A stretch of 26,751 nucleotides of DNA from Rhodobiaceae bacterium UBA7804. Lineage in GTDB: Bacteria; Pseudomonadota; Alphaproteobacteria; Parvibaculales; Parvibaculaceae. The stretch's first letter is position 1; each line of letters begins with the position of its first letter. The notes below the pieces were generated by a model. It searched no databases. It saw only the letters and a program-made list of their open reading frames with translations, and was not told where the DNA came from. Positions 13,952-22,053 of the stretch are shown here, one piece after another. The stretch is taken from NCBI GenBank assembly GCA_002480495.1, contig DLCG01000015.1:1-26751 (forward strand), read 5' to 3'. Both the position numbers and the translations under genes were made by a program.

Positions 13952-16087
13952 TCAGACGCTCCCGACCGTCCGCAGACGGATGCGGGGATGGATTTCGTTC
14001 TGGGACATGACAAATGTCTGGGGACGGAAGCGCTCTATGATGGAGCGAACATAGGGACGTATACCAGGGCTTGTCAGCAGAACCGGAACCTCCCCGGCGC
14101 GCGCGGCATCTTCGAAACGGTCGCGCATCAGGGCAATGAACTCCTGCAGAACGGATGGTTGCATGGAGAGCTGCTTTTCTTCTCCCTGACCCACGAGCGA
14201 TTCCGCGAATGCCTGCTCCCAGCGGGGCGAGAGCGTCACGAGGGGAAGTGTATTGTCCCCATCCATGTGTGCAGCGCAGATCTGGCGAGCGAGGCGCGCG
14301 CGAACATGCTCGGTGATGAGAGTAAGGCTCTGCGTGTGTCCGACCGCTTCGGCGATGCCTTCCATGATTGTCGGCAGGTCGCGGATGGAGATGCGTTCGG
14401 TGAGCAGCGTCTGGAGGACGCGCTGAATGCCAGTGATGGTGATCTGTGAAGGCACGAGATCGTCCACGAGCTTCTTGTGTTCCTTGCCAAGTTCGTCGAG
14501 GAGCTTCTGCACTTCCGCATAGGAAAGCAGGTCGGCCATGTTGTCCTTCAGAATCTCCGTCAGGTGCGTCGTCAGCACCGTGGGCGGATCGACAACCGTA
14601 TAGCCACGGAAGGATGCTTCCTCGCGAAGGCCCTCGTCGATCCAGGTCGCCGGCAATCCGAAAGCGGGTTCCGCGGTGTGGAGACCGGGGAGCTGAATCT
14701 GGTTGCCATGCGGATCCATGACGAGAAGCTGACCGACATAGACCTCTCCGCGCCCTGACTCCACTTCCTTTACGCGAATGACGTAGCTGTTCGCGTCGAT
14801 CTGCACATTGTCGAGGATGCGGACGGAAGGCATGACAAAGCCCATATCGCTCGCGATCTGACGGCGCAACGCCTTGATCTGGTCGGTGAGCTTCTGGTGG
14901 TCCTTGCCGTTGATCAGCGGGAGCAGGGCGTAACCGATCTCCAGGCGGAGCTCGTCCATCTTGAGGGCCGTACTGATAGGCTCTTCGGCTGCGGGCTTTG
15001 CTTCGGCTTCCTGCGCTTCCGCAAAGGCGAGATCGTCCTCCCTCTGCTTTCGCGATTTCTTCAGATAGAACGCCAAACCACCGGAACCGGCGGCGAGCAA
15101 AAGGAAGGGAATGGCGGGGAGGCCCGGCAGCAGCGCCATCGTGCCCATGACGAAGGAGGACATGCCGAGCGCCTGCGGATAGCCGGAGAGCTGATCGAAG
15201 AGTGCTTCGTCGGCGGCGCCTTCCACGCCCGCCTTGGAGACGAGGAGGCCTGCCGCCGTGGAGACGATCAGCGCAGGGATCTGGCTCACCAGGCCGTCAC
15301 CGACTGTCAGTAGCGTATAGGTATGAGCCGCATCGCCGAAGCCCATACCGTTCTGTGCGACGCCTATGACGATGCCGCCTACAACATTGATGAAGGTGAT
15401 AAGCAGGCCGGCTATCGCGTCGCCGCGGACGAATTTCGAGGCACCATCCATGGCGCCGAAGAAAGAACTTTCCTTTTCAAGGGCCGTGCGGCGTTCGCGA
15501 GCTTCCTTTTCGTCGATCAAACCAGCGGAGAGATCGGCATCGATTGCCATCTGTTTGCCGGGCATCGCGTCGAGGGTGAAGCGGGCTGCGACTTCCGCAA
15601 TACGCCCAGAACCCTTGGTTATGACGACGAAGTTCACGATGACGAGGATCGCGAAGACGATCACGCCAATCACGAAGTTGCCCTGCATCACGAAGTTGCC
15701 GAAGGCCTCAATGACCTTGCCCGCGCTGCCCGTACCCTCATGCCCCTGACCGAGGATGAGGCGGGTCGATGCAAGGTTCAGGGCGAGGCGGAGCATCGTC
15801 GCGATGAGAAGTACGGTTGGAAAGGCACTGAATTCGAGCGGCTTCTGGATGAAGAGCGCCGTCATCAGCACGAGCACCGAGAAGGTGATTGAGATGGCGA
15901 GCGAAAAGTCGAGGAGAAACGCCGGCAGGGGCAGGATCAACACGACGATGATCGCCATGACGCCGAGAGCCAGGGCGAGGTCGCCTCGCTTGGCGAGACC
16001 GGCCATAAGGGAGCCAGGTGTCATGCCCGAGATGCCGAGGCTACCGAGCAGTCCCTTTGCCGGTGCGGCGCTGCTTGCGTCACTCAT
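13952..16087 (-). CDS. flhA: Flagellar export gate protein FlhA
   Basis: Integral inner-membrane component of the flagellar type III export gate; its cytosolic ring docks FliI/FliJ and chaperone-substrate complexes. The 711-residue protein has eight or so membrane segments in residues 38-330, the FHIPEP signature RIAEVAARFTLDAMPGKQMAIDADL (162-186) in the cytoplasmic loop, a linker (KKSRKQREDDLAFAEAQ) and the full C-terminal domain from about 370 (LRLEIGYALLPLIN) to ITITGIQRVLQTLLTERISIRDLPTIMEGIAEA and FVMSQNEIHPRIRLRTVGSV. Last gene of the fliF operon, 35 bp after flbD. AGGAA precedes the ATG. Confidence 0.98.
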   Translation of the reverse strand: MSDASSAAPAKGLLGSLGISGMTPGSLMAGLAKRGDLALALGVMAIIVVLILPLPAFLLDFSLAISITFSVLVLMTALFIQKPLEFSAFPTVLLIATMLRLALNLASTRLILGQGHEGTGSAGKVIEAFGNFVMQGNFVIGVIVFAILVIVNFVVITKGSGRIAEVAARFTLDAMPGKQMAIDADLSAGLIDEKEARERRTALEKESSFFGAMDGASKFVRGDAIAGLLITFINVVGGIVIGVAQNGMGFGDAAHTYTLLTVGDGLVSQIPALIVSTAAGLLVSKAGVEGAADEALFDQLSGYPQALGMSSFVMGTMALLPGLPAIPFLLLAAGSGGLAFYLKKSRKQREDDLAFAEAQEAEAKPAAEEPISTALKMDELRLEIGYALLPLINGKDHQKLTDQIKALRRQIASDMGFVMPSVRILDNVQIDANSYVIRVKEVESGRGEVYVGQLLVMDPHGNQIQLPGLHTAEPAFGLPATWIDEGLREEASFRGYTVVDPPTVLTTHLTEILKDNMADLLSYAEVQKLLDELGKEHKKLVDDLVPSQITITGIQRVLQTLLTERISIRDLPTIMEGIAEAVGHTQSLTLITEHVRARLARQICAAHMDGDNTLPLVTLSPRWEQAFAESLVGQGEEKQLSMQPSVLQEFIALMRDRFEDAARAGEVPVLLTSPGIRPYVRSIIERFRPQTFVMSQNEIHPRIRLRTVGSV

Positions 16088-16122
16088 TCAAGGAGTTCCT
16101 GAAATAGGGAGATCTGGGGTGC

Positions 16123-17490
16123 TCAGCCGAATTGGGGGCGCGCTTCGCCGGGCGTCGGTATCTGGACGCCCTGTTCGCCGTACTCCTTCAGCTTGTTGCG
16201 GAGAGTGCGGATCGATATGCCCAGAATGTTCGCGGCATGGGTGCGGTTCCCGAGACAGTGATCGAGGGTCTGAAGGATAAGATCCTGTTCGACTTCGGCG
16301 ACCGTCTTGCCCACAAAGGCGCGGGATGCCGCATCCGCCGCCGCGGCTGCCTTCTGTGCAACACCGTTCAGAGGCGTATCGTCGAGACGGGAGCCGTCCG
16401 GAAGGCGGATGGCGTCCACATCGATCTCGGTGCCGGTCGACAGAAGCACTGCTCGGTGCATCGTGTTTTCGAGCTCGCGCACGTTGCCGGACCAGCGATG
16501 CTGGCCGAGGAAGCGGCGAGCCTCGGCTGAAATCGCTTTCTGGGAGAGGCCATTCTGCTTCGCATAGCGGGCTGCAAAATGTTCAGCGAGAGCGAGAATA
16601 TCGGCGGGACGCTCACGCAGCGGCGGGAGCTGAAGGTTGACGACGTTCAGTCGATAGAAAAGGTCTTCGCGGAACCGGCCGGCGCGGGCTTCCGCCTGCA
16701 GGTCGCGGTTCGATGTCGCGATGATGCGGATGTTGACCTTGACCGGCGTCTTGCCTCCGACGCGGTCGATCACGCGTTCCTGAATAGCGCGAAGGAGCTT
16801 TGCCTGAAGACGGATATCCATCTCACTGATTTCGTCGAGAAGAAGCGTTCCGCCATCCGCTTCTTCGAACTTGCCGATGCGCCGGGCGACAGCGCCCGTG
16901 AAGGCGCCCTTCTCGTGGCCAAAGAGTTCCGATTCCAGGAGATTTTCAGGAATGGCGGCGCAGTTCACGGAAATGAAGGGCTTGTCGCGACGAAGGGAGC
17001 GGCTGTGAACGTAATGCGCAATGACTTCCTTGCCGGTGCCTGACTCGCCGGTGATGAGGATCGAGGCTTCGGAGGGTGCTACTTGATCGGCGAGTTTCAC
17101 GATGGACCCCATCTTCGGGTCCTGGAAGATCAGCGCATGGTTCTCTTCGGCGACAGCTGCAAGCACGGCGGCGATCAGGTCCGCATCGGGCGGCAGAGGT
17201 ATGTATTCCTTCGCACCCGCCCGGATCGCGTTGACCGCGGCGCGAGCATCCGTTTCGACGCCGCAAGCTACCACCGGCAGGCAAATGTGTTCGGCCTGAA
17301 GGCGGGGAATGAGGCCCGCAATGTCCATCGCCACATCGACCATCATGAGGTCGGCGCCGCGGCCGGAGCGCAGGGTATCGATCGCCTGATCGACGGTTTC
17401 GGTATGGGTCACCTTGGCGCCCTTGGCCATCGCCATTTTCGTGGCGGTGGAGAGTTGTCCGTTCAGGGTTCCGACGATCAGAAGGCGCAT
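16123..17490 (-). CDS. flbD: FlbD-type sigma54-dependent flagellar regulator
   Basis: Bacterial enhancer-binding protein of 455 residues. Receiver-like domain (1-115), AAA+ domain with Walker A GESGTGKE (148-155), the sigma54-contacting loop GAFTGA (195-200), Walker B GGTLLLDE (213-220), sensor-type SNRDLQAEARAGRFREDLFYRLNVV, and a Fis-type helix-turn-helix at the C-terminus (NRTHAANILGISIRTLRNKLKEYG). The receiver is degenerate: the start reads RLLIVGTLNGQ instead of an acidic pair, and the usual Lys-Pro is replaced by PLPPD, although D52 is present. Caulobacter FlbD is likewise atypical and is controlled by FliX rather than a kinase. Position between fliN and flhA in the fliF operon supports FlbD over NtrC. 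GAGGAG precedes the ATG. No fliX is visible in the window. Confidence 0.94.
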   Translation of the reverse strand: MRLLIVGTLNGQLSTATKMAMAKGAKVTHTETVDQAIDTLRSGRGADLMMVDVAMDIAGLIPRLQAEHICLPVVACGVETDARAAVNAIRAGAKEYIPLPPDADLIAAVLAAVAEENHALIFQDPKMGSIVKLADQVAPSEASILITGESGTGKEVIAHYVHSRSLRRDKPFISVNCAAIPENLLESELFGHEKGAFTGAVARRIGKFEEADGGTLLLDEISEMDIRLQAKLLRAIQERVIDRVGGKTPVKVNIRIIATSNRDLQAEARAGRFREDLFYRLNVVNLQLPPLRERPADILALAEHFAARYAKQNGLSQKAISAEARRFLGQHRWSGNVRELENTMHRAVLLSTGTEIDVDAIRLPDGSRLDDTPLNGVAQKAAAAADAASRAFVGKTVAEVEQDLILQTLDHCLGNRTHAANILGISIRTLRNKLKEYGEQGVQIPTPGEARPQFG

Positions 17491-17544
17491 CTGCGGCTCC
17501 TCTACTTTCTTTTCAGCTACGAGTTACTTTTCTTTGGCGCAGGG

Positions 17545-17898
17545 TCAGGCCAGGCCGCCTTTGACGATTTCGGTCATGGTGACGCCGAGACGATCATCCA
17601 CCACCACGACTTCTCCGCGCGCAACAAGCCGGTCATTCACATAGATGTCGATCGCTTCGCCGACCTTGCGGTCCAGTTCAACGATGGCACCGCGTCCGAG
17701 CTTCAACAGGTTGGAGACCTCAATATGCGTCTTGCCAAGGACGGCCGACACATTGACCGGCACGTCGAAGACTGCTTCGAGGTCCTGGGCAGTGCGGGCG
17801 ATCTCTTCCTCCTGGACGGTTTCGCTTTCGGCTGTGGCCGGAGCTTGTTCCGTGTTGGCGAGATCGGGCAGGGCGACTTCGTCTTCCTGATTTGCCAT
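17545..17898 (-). CDS. fliN: Flagellar motor switch C-ring protein FliN
   Basis: A 117-residue protein: an acidic, probably disordered tail (1-35) followed by one SpoA domain (FDVPVNVSAVLGKTHIEVSNLLKLGRGAIVELDRKVGEAIDIYVNDRLVARGEVVVVDDRLGVTMTEIV), the classical FliN fold of the lower C-ring that binds CheY-P relay and FliH. The GR-G-IVELD-KVGE and ARGEVVVVDDRLGV-TEI blocks are essentially invariant. AAGGAG lies before the ATG. Fourth gene of the fliF operon, 27 bp after fliH. Confidence 0.97.
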   Translation of the reverse strand: MANQEDEVALPDLANTEQAPATAESETVQEEEIARTAQDLEAVFDVPVNVSAVLGKTHIEVSNLLKLGRGAIVELDRKVGEAIDIYVNDRLVARGEVVVVDDRLGVTMTEIVKGGLA

Positions 17899-17925
17899 GA
17901 TGCGAACTCCTTCATGTATCCGTTG

Positions 17926-18609
17926 TTATCGCTCGTCCCGGTCCGCTTTGCGGACTTCGGGCATGGCGAGTGAATCCTTGTCTGCGCCGGTCTTCAGCGT
18001 TTCGATGTGGCGGGAAACAATTTCGTTAATCTCCTGCTCGATTTCGTCGCGGTTCCGCGCAACGCCACCATCGGCCCACTCGACAACGCAGTCGCCTTCG
18101 GCCATCGACGTTTCGCCGAGAAGGATGATGCGTCCCGTGAGGCCGCGTTCCATGGCCATGCGGTCGACGGTTTCCTTCATTCGATCCACGAGGGAGGCGG
18201 ATACGCGCAGCAGAATGTGTGGTTCACGATTGAGGTGCGAGAGGCAATCCCGCAGAACCGCCTCTATCTCCTTTTCGGGCTGCATGGCGATCAGAGCGGG
18301 GGCGAGCTTGCGTGCAACTTCAAATGCCAGGTCCGCGGCTTCCCTCTTCGTCGAGGCGATCTGACTATCCAGGGCAGAAAGGAGGCGAGTGGCGCTTTCG
18401 GACAGATGCGCCATGGCCTCGCCGAGCTGCCGGCTGGACAGAGCTTCGGCGTCCCGGCGGCCCTGCTCGAGACCTTCGGCATATCCGGCCTTGCGCGCTG
18501 CTTCGACGTCCATTTCCGTGAATGCGGGCGATGGTTCGTCCGCTTTGGCGGAACGCTTTGGCGCGTCGCCGAACTGGGTGTCGAAGGTGAATTTTACCGC
18601 CTGTTTCAT
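17926..18609 (-). CDS. fliH: FliH-like flagellar export regulator (FlbE type)
   Basis: The 227-residue protein has a short start MKQAVKFTFDTQFGD, an Ala/Glu-rich helix with GYAEGLEQGRRDAE near residue 45-58 (the GxxxG-type repeat typical of FliH), and a C-terminal V-ATPase E-like domain (VARKLAPALIAMQPEKEIEAVLRDCLSHLNREPHILLRVSASLVDRMKETVDRM...IILLGETSMAEGDCVVEWADGGVARNRDEIEQEINEIV). FliH binds FliI and FliN to bring export cargo to the gate. The ATG at 18609 is preferred; the frame extends only to a TTG at 18645 that overlaps the fliG stop. Third gene of the operon. Confidence 0.88.
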   Translation of the reverse strand: MKQAVKFTFDTQFGDAPKRSAKADEPSPAFTEMDVEAARKAGYAEGLEQGRRDAEALSSRQLGEAMAHLSESATRLLSALDSQIASTKREAADLAFEVARKLAPALIAMQPEKEIEAVLRDCLSHLNREPHILLRVSASLVDRMKETVDRMAMERGLTGRIILLGETSMAEGDCVVEWADGGVARNRDEIEQEINEIVSRHIETLKTGADKDSLAMPEVRKADRDER

Positions 18610-18641
18610 TCCGTCGATCCGGGGTCCGTTGCCTGAGCCGA

Positions 18642-19667
18642 TCAATAGATGAGTTCGTTGTCGGAGCTGTCGGACGCGATCATGATCTCGCCCTTGTTCG
18701 CCAGATCCTTGGCGATGTTGACCATCGTGGTCTGTGCTTCGTCCACATCCTTCAGGCGCACCGGACCCATCATCTCCATGTCCTCACGGAGGATTTTCGC
18801 GGCGCGTTCGGACATGTTGGCGAAGAAGAGATCGCGCAGCGCATCCGATGCTCCCTTGAGCGCGATGGCGAGCTTGTTCTTGTCGACCGCGCGCAGCAGT
18901 GTCTGAACGGAACCCGGATCCAGGCGGCCAAGATCCTCGAAGGTGAACATGAGCGCCTTGATACGGTCCGCGGATTCACGTGAGCGCTCTTCGAGCGAAG
19001 CGAGGAAACGGCTTTCGGTCTGGCGATCGAAATTATTGAAGATTTCCGCCATCAGTTCGTGGCTATCGCGGCGGTTCGTACGCGACAAGTTCGACATGAA
19101 TTCGGAACGAAGCGTCTGCTCGACCTTGTCGAGAATCTCCTTCTGCACCGACTCCATGCGAAGCATGCGGGTCACGACCTCCAGAGCGAAATCCTCCGGC
19201 AGGCATGCCAAGACCCGGGCCGCGTGTTCCGGCCTGATCTTCGTCAGAACGACCGCCACGGTTTGTGGGTATTCGTTCTTCAGATAGCTGGCGAGAACCG
19301 CTTCATTCACGTTGCCAAGCTTTTCCCACATGGTGCGTCCGGCCGGACCGCGAATTTCATCCATAACCGCATTCACGCGGTCTTCGGGAAGGAAACGAAG
19401 AAGCAAACGCTCGGTAGATTCATAAGAGCCGACAAGCGCGCCTGTACCGGAAACCTTGGATGCAAATTCGACCAGAAGCTTTTCGACCGTCCCGGCCTGT
19501 ACGGTGCCGAGAGACGACATGATCTGCGACATTTCGCGGATCTCGTCTTCATCCATCATTTCCCAAAGCGGTGCCGCATCCTCGGCGCCAAGCGCAAGCA
19601 TGAAGATCGCCGCCTTTTGTGGGCCTGTAAGGGCCTTGTCGTCCTTGATTTTGGGAGCCGTCGCCAA
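18642..19667 (-). CDS. fliG: Flagellar motor switch protein FliG
   Basis: The C-ring protein that contacts FliF and generates torque with the stator. All three domains are present in 341 residues: FliG-N (LTGPQKAAIFMLALGAEDAAPLW), FliG-M with the EYPQTVA motif (132-138; classical EHPQT) and VLTKIRPEHAARVLACLPEDFALEVVTRM, and FliG-C (MFTFEDLGRLDPGSVQTLLRAVDKNKLAIALKGASDALRDLFFANMSERAAKILREDMEMMGPVRLKDVDEAQ), with the charged torque helix retained. GAGGA, overlapping the fliF stop context, precedes the ATG; 11 bp separate it from fliF. Confidence 0.98.
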   Translation of the reverse strand: MATAPKIKDDKALTGPQKAAIFMLALGAEDAAPLWEMMDEDEIREMSQIMSSLGTVQAGTVEKLLVEFASKVSGTGALVGSYESTERLLLRFLPEDRVNAVMDEIRGPAGRTMWEKLGNVNEAVLASYLKNEYPQTVAVVLTKIRPEHAARVLACLPEDFALEVVTRMLRMESVQKEILDKVEQTLRSEFMSNLSRTNRRDSHELMAEIFNNFDRQTESRFLASLEERSRESADRIKALMFTFEDLGRLDPGSVQTLLRAVDKNKLAIALKGASDALRDLFFANMSERAAKILREDMEMMGPVRLKDVDEAQTTMVNIAKDLANKGEIMIASDSSDNELIY

Positions 19668-19678
19668 TTTTCAGATCC

Positions 19679-21346
19679 TCAAGCGGTTTCGTGCAGCCAG
19701 CTGCGCAAGATCGAAATGGATTCGTCGGGGTGGTTCGAAACAAGCTCGCCGATCTTTCGGACCGAGGATTGCTTCACCTTGCCGGCGACCTGGGCGATAT
19801 CGATGAGCATGTCTTCACTCAGCTGTTCGGGAGCGGGCAGGGAGCCGGCAGACTGGTTTTCACCGTTCGGTCCCGAAATGGCGGCCTGGCCTTCAGGTGC
19901 CGCAGTGCCGGGCAGGGAGAGCGGCACACCATTTCCGCTCAGGATGCCGTTTTTTGCCAACAGCGGCCGTGCGACGAAGAAGATCGCGACGAGAGCGAGG
20001 ACCGCCAGAACGGCAAGTTCGACGAGGCGCATGATGTCCGCCCTGGCGAAGCTCATGAAGCCGGCCGTTTCTTCCTCCAGCGCCACGTCCGTGCCGAGTT
20101 CCGGCCGGGGAGCAAACTGGAGATTGACTACCTCGACAAGATCGCCTCGTGCTTCGTCGAAACCCATGGCGGATTTGACGAGCGCCTCTATCTTGTCGAG
20201 CTCCTGTTGAGTGCGGGGCGCGTAGACCATCGTGCCGTCCTCGCCCTGCGCATAGGCGCCATCGACCAGTACGGCGACGGAAAGGCGCTTCACGCGACCT
20301 GGCTCAAGGACTTCGGTCTTGGTTGTACGCGATATCTCGTAGTTGACCGTCTCTTCCGTGCGGTTGGTTGCCTGCTTGGAACCCGTTTCTCCTTCGGCGC
20401 CGCCGAGGTTGGCATTAGGAAGATTGTTGCCGACCGTAACACCGTCGTTCTGCGCACCGTCCGTGCTGCTGGAGGAATCTTCCACGGTTTGCGTCGAGCG
20501 GACCACCTGGCCATTCGGATCGAACATGTCCGACGTTTGCGTAATGCGATTGTAGTCCATCTGCGCCGTAACCTCGACGCGAGCCTTGTCGGCGCCGACG
20601 ACACGCTGAATAATGTTCTCCAGGTGCGTGCGCAGCCGATTTTCATAGTTGCTACGACGCTCGTCGACGGAGCTCGCGAAGATCGCCTGATTGTCGTCAC
20701 CAGCGCCGCTCGCGAGCAGCGTGCCGCGTTCGTCGACGATGGAAACGCGGCCGGGAGCGAGACCGTCCACTGCAGATGCCACCAGATACTGGATGGCCTT
20801 TACCTGCTGAGAGGAAAGGGCGTTGCGGTTCACCTTCAGCACGATCGAAGCCGTCGGTTCGCGCCGTTCGCGCGAAAAAAGTTCGCGTTCCGGCAAGACC
20901 AGATGCACGCGGGCACCCTGAATTCCGTCGATAGCCCGAATGGTGCGAGCCAGCTCGCCTTCCAGGGCGCGCAGATGGTTGATGTTCTGAAGGAAGCTCG
21001 TAGTGCCGAGCGCATCGGCGTTGTCGAAGATCTCGTAGCCGACTGTTCCGCCGGCGGGTAGCCCCTTCTCCGCCAGCATCATGCGAAGGCGAAGCACTTC
21101 GGACTGAGGCACATAGATCATGCTGCCGTCGCCGCGAAGTTCGTAGGGGACCTTCGCAGCATCCAGTTCCGCCACCATCTTGGCGGCATCTTCCACGCCG
21201 ACGTCCGAGAAGAGCAGGGATTTGGGTTCGGAGCCGAACCGCAACGCGATGAAAGCGAAGAATACCAGCAGCGAGACGGCGACAAGGCCGAGGGCTGCAA
21301 GGCGTACCATTCCCATCGATTTGAGAAGATTCGAGAAGTTATTCAC
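19679..21346 (-). CDS. fliF: Flagellar MS-ring protein FliF
   Basis: The 555-residue protein forms the MS-ring in the inner membrane. First membrane helix at about 14-36 (LAALGLVAVSLLVFFAFIAL), the ring-building YscJ/FliF domain (LLFSDVGVEDAAKMVAELDAAKVPYELRGDGSMIYVP...GYEIFDNADALGTTSFLQNINHLRALEGELARTI...ARVHLVLPERELFSR), the collar region with RRSNYENRLRTHLENIIQRVVG and VEVTAQMDYNR, the second membrane helix near 430-450 (LVELAVLAVLALVAIFFVARPLL), and the FliG-binding tail (SVRKIGELVSNHPDESISILRSWLHE). The GTG start (21346) has AGAGG upstream; the reading can be extended to a TTG at 21373 without support. First gene of the operon fliF-G-H-N-flbD-flhA. Confidence 0.97.
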   Translation of the reverse strand: MNNFSNLLKSMGMVRLAALGLVAVSLLVFFAFIALRFGSEPKSLLFSDVGVEDAAKMVAELDAAKVPYELRGDGSMIYVPQSEVLRLRMMLAEKGLPAGGTVGYEIFDNADALGTTSFLQNINHLRALEGELARTIRAIDGIQGARVHLVLPERELFSRERREPTASIVLKVNRNALSSQQVKAIQYLVASAVDGLAPGRVSIVDERGTLLASGAGDDNQAIFASSVDERRSNYENRLRTHLENIIQRVVGADKARVEVTAQMDYNRITQTSDMFDPNGQVVRSTQTVEDSSSSTDGAQNDGVTVGNNLPNANLGGAEGETGSKQATNRTEETVNYEISRTTKTEVLEPGRVKRLSVAVLVDGAYAQGEDGTMVYAPRTQQELDKIEALVKSAMGFDEARGDLVEVVNLQFAPRPELGTDVALEEETAGFMSFARADIMRLVELAVLAVLALVAIFFVARPLLAKNGILSGNGVPLSLPGTAAPEGQAAISGPNGENQSAGSLPAPEQLSEDMLIDIAQVAGKVKQSSVRKIGELVSNHPDESISILRSWLHETA

Positions 21347-21486
21347 CCACCCACCTCTTGTGTCAGCGCGCAAGGCTCGAATCCGGTTCTGGATCCATGC
21401 TTCCGCCCGACAGCAGGCAAGCCGGCAATTCCTTTGCCCCCCTAACCCCGATTTTCTTTGCCCAATCGAGGTGCCCCGTGCCAGTG

Positions 21487-21550
21487 GGCAAAAATTACCG
21501 CGTGTGACCTAAACAGATGCTTAACGCGGGCGGCAATTTTTGCCGGGTAG
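21487..21550 (-). promoter_or_regulatory. fliF control region: CtrA-type box between two dyads
   Basis: A CtrA-like box TTAA-N7-TTTA (minus strand, 21524-21510) sits between two copies of a dyad: GGCAAAAATTACCGC (21487-21501, imperfect) and, on the other side, CGGCAA-TTT-TTGCCG (21531-21545, perfect). The 15-nt arms 21487-21501 and 21530-21544 are also inverted repeats of each other with one mismatch. About 165 bp upstream of the fliF start. CtrA activation with FlbD repression, as known for Caulobacter fliF, is the natural reading; FlbD as the dyad binder is inference. Confidence 0.6.
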
Positions 21551-21578
21551 GGGCGGTAGTGAGATGACACAAAAGAAA

Positions 21579-21609
21579 GACGCCGGCGGAGGGAGGATCC
21601 GCCGGCGTC
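21579..21609 (-). terminator. Intrinsic terminator of sciP
   Basis: GACGCCGGCGG(21579-21589), a 9-nt loop and CCGCCGGCGTC(21599-21609), 35 bases beyond the sciP stop. On the minus strand the hairpin is followed by TTTCTTTTGTG. The minus-strand loop is ATCCTCCCT, which matches the loop start of the small RNA hairpin at 2562-2604. Confidence 0.85.
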
Positions 21610-21644
21610 CCGAAAGACAGCAAGTACGCAGATACTGTTCTATC

Positions 21645-21920
21645 TCACTGCCTGTACTGCTGAACCCTGGTGGCTCGCAGCCCGGCGAGGCCGTGGCGTT
21701 CGATGGAGCGCTGCCAGCTCAGGAATTCTTCAACCGTCAGCGTGTACCGGCGGCAGGCGTCGTCGAGGCTGATAAGGCCACCGCGAACGGCGGCCACGAC
21801 TTCAGCCTTACGGCGGATCACCCAGCGCTTGGTATCCGGCGGCGGCAGGTCGGCAACCGTGAGCGGACTCCCGTCGGGGCCGATCACGTAGTTGACCTTT
21901 GTGGTCTGATGCTCACTCAT
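21645..21920 (-). CDS. sciP: CtrA inhibitor SciP (DUF1153)
   Basis: A 91-residue helix-turn-helix protein. RRKAEVVAAVRGGLISLDDACRRYTLTVEEFLSWQRSIERHGLAGLRATRVQQYR is the DUF1153 domain, and the preceding VNYVIGPDGSPLTVADLPPPDTKRWVIRRKAEVV is equally characteristic. In Caulobacter SciP binds CtrA (and DNA) and blocks CtrA-dependent transcription in G1 cells. It stands between the fliF and fliK-flgD units with its own terminator and a CtrA-like box upstream, so it is probably a single-gene unit within the regulatory feedback. No ideal Shine-Dalgarno (GGAGACC lies about 9 nt before the ATG). Confidence 0.95.
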   Translation of the reverse strand: MSEHQTTKVNYVIGPDGSPLTVADLPPPDTKRWVIRRKAEVVAAVRGGLISLDDACRRYTLTVEEFLSWQRSIERHGLAGLRATRVQQYRQ

Positions 21921-21972
21921 CGAACTTTGGTCTCCGTGCTCTTCGCTTGCCTCAGAGCATAAGGGCGCGGCT

Positions 21973-21987
21973 TTAAAAAACGGCTAA
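21973..21987 (-). promoter_or_regulatory. CtrA-like box upstream of sciP
   Basis: On the minus strand TTAG-N7-TTAA (21987-21973), seven of eight half-site bases, about 53 bp upstream of the sciP ATG. CtrA is the known activator of sciP in Caulobacter. Confidence 0.5.
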
Positions 21988-22004
21988 GCGCGAAGGTAAA
22001 ATTT

Positions 22005-22041
22005 GTCCCGATTCAATGGGTTAGCTGTTCCATTGCGGGAC
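22005..22041 (-). terminator. Terminator after flgD
   Basis: Arms GTCCCG(22005-22010) plus CAATGG(22014-22019) pair with CCATTG(22030-22035) plus CGGGAC(22036-22041), with a 3-nt bulge and a 10-nt loop. On the minus strand AAATTTTA follows. It lies 12 bases past the flgD stop and separates fliK-flgD from sciP. Confidence 0.65.
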
Positions 22042-22053
22042 GTGTGGGTGAAC

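Noticed and set aside
19691..21061. Long 456-residue plus-strand ORF opposite fliF
   Set aside because: Antisense shadow of a confidently identified GC-rich gene; no domain, no ribosome site.
21461..21486. Sigma54-like TGGCACG upstream of fliF
   Set aside because: The -24 half is good but the position 10 bp downstream of GG is CT rather than GC, so the spacing rule fails.
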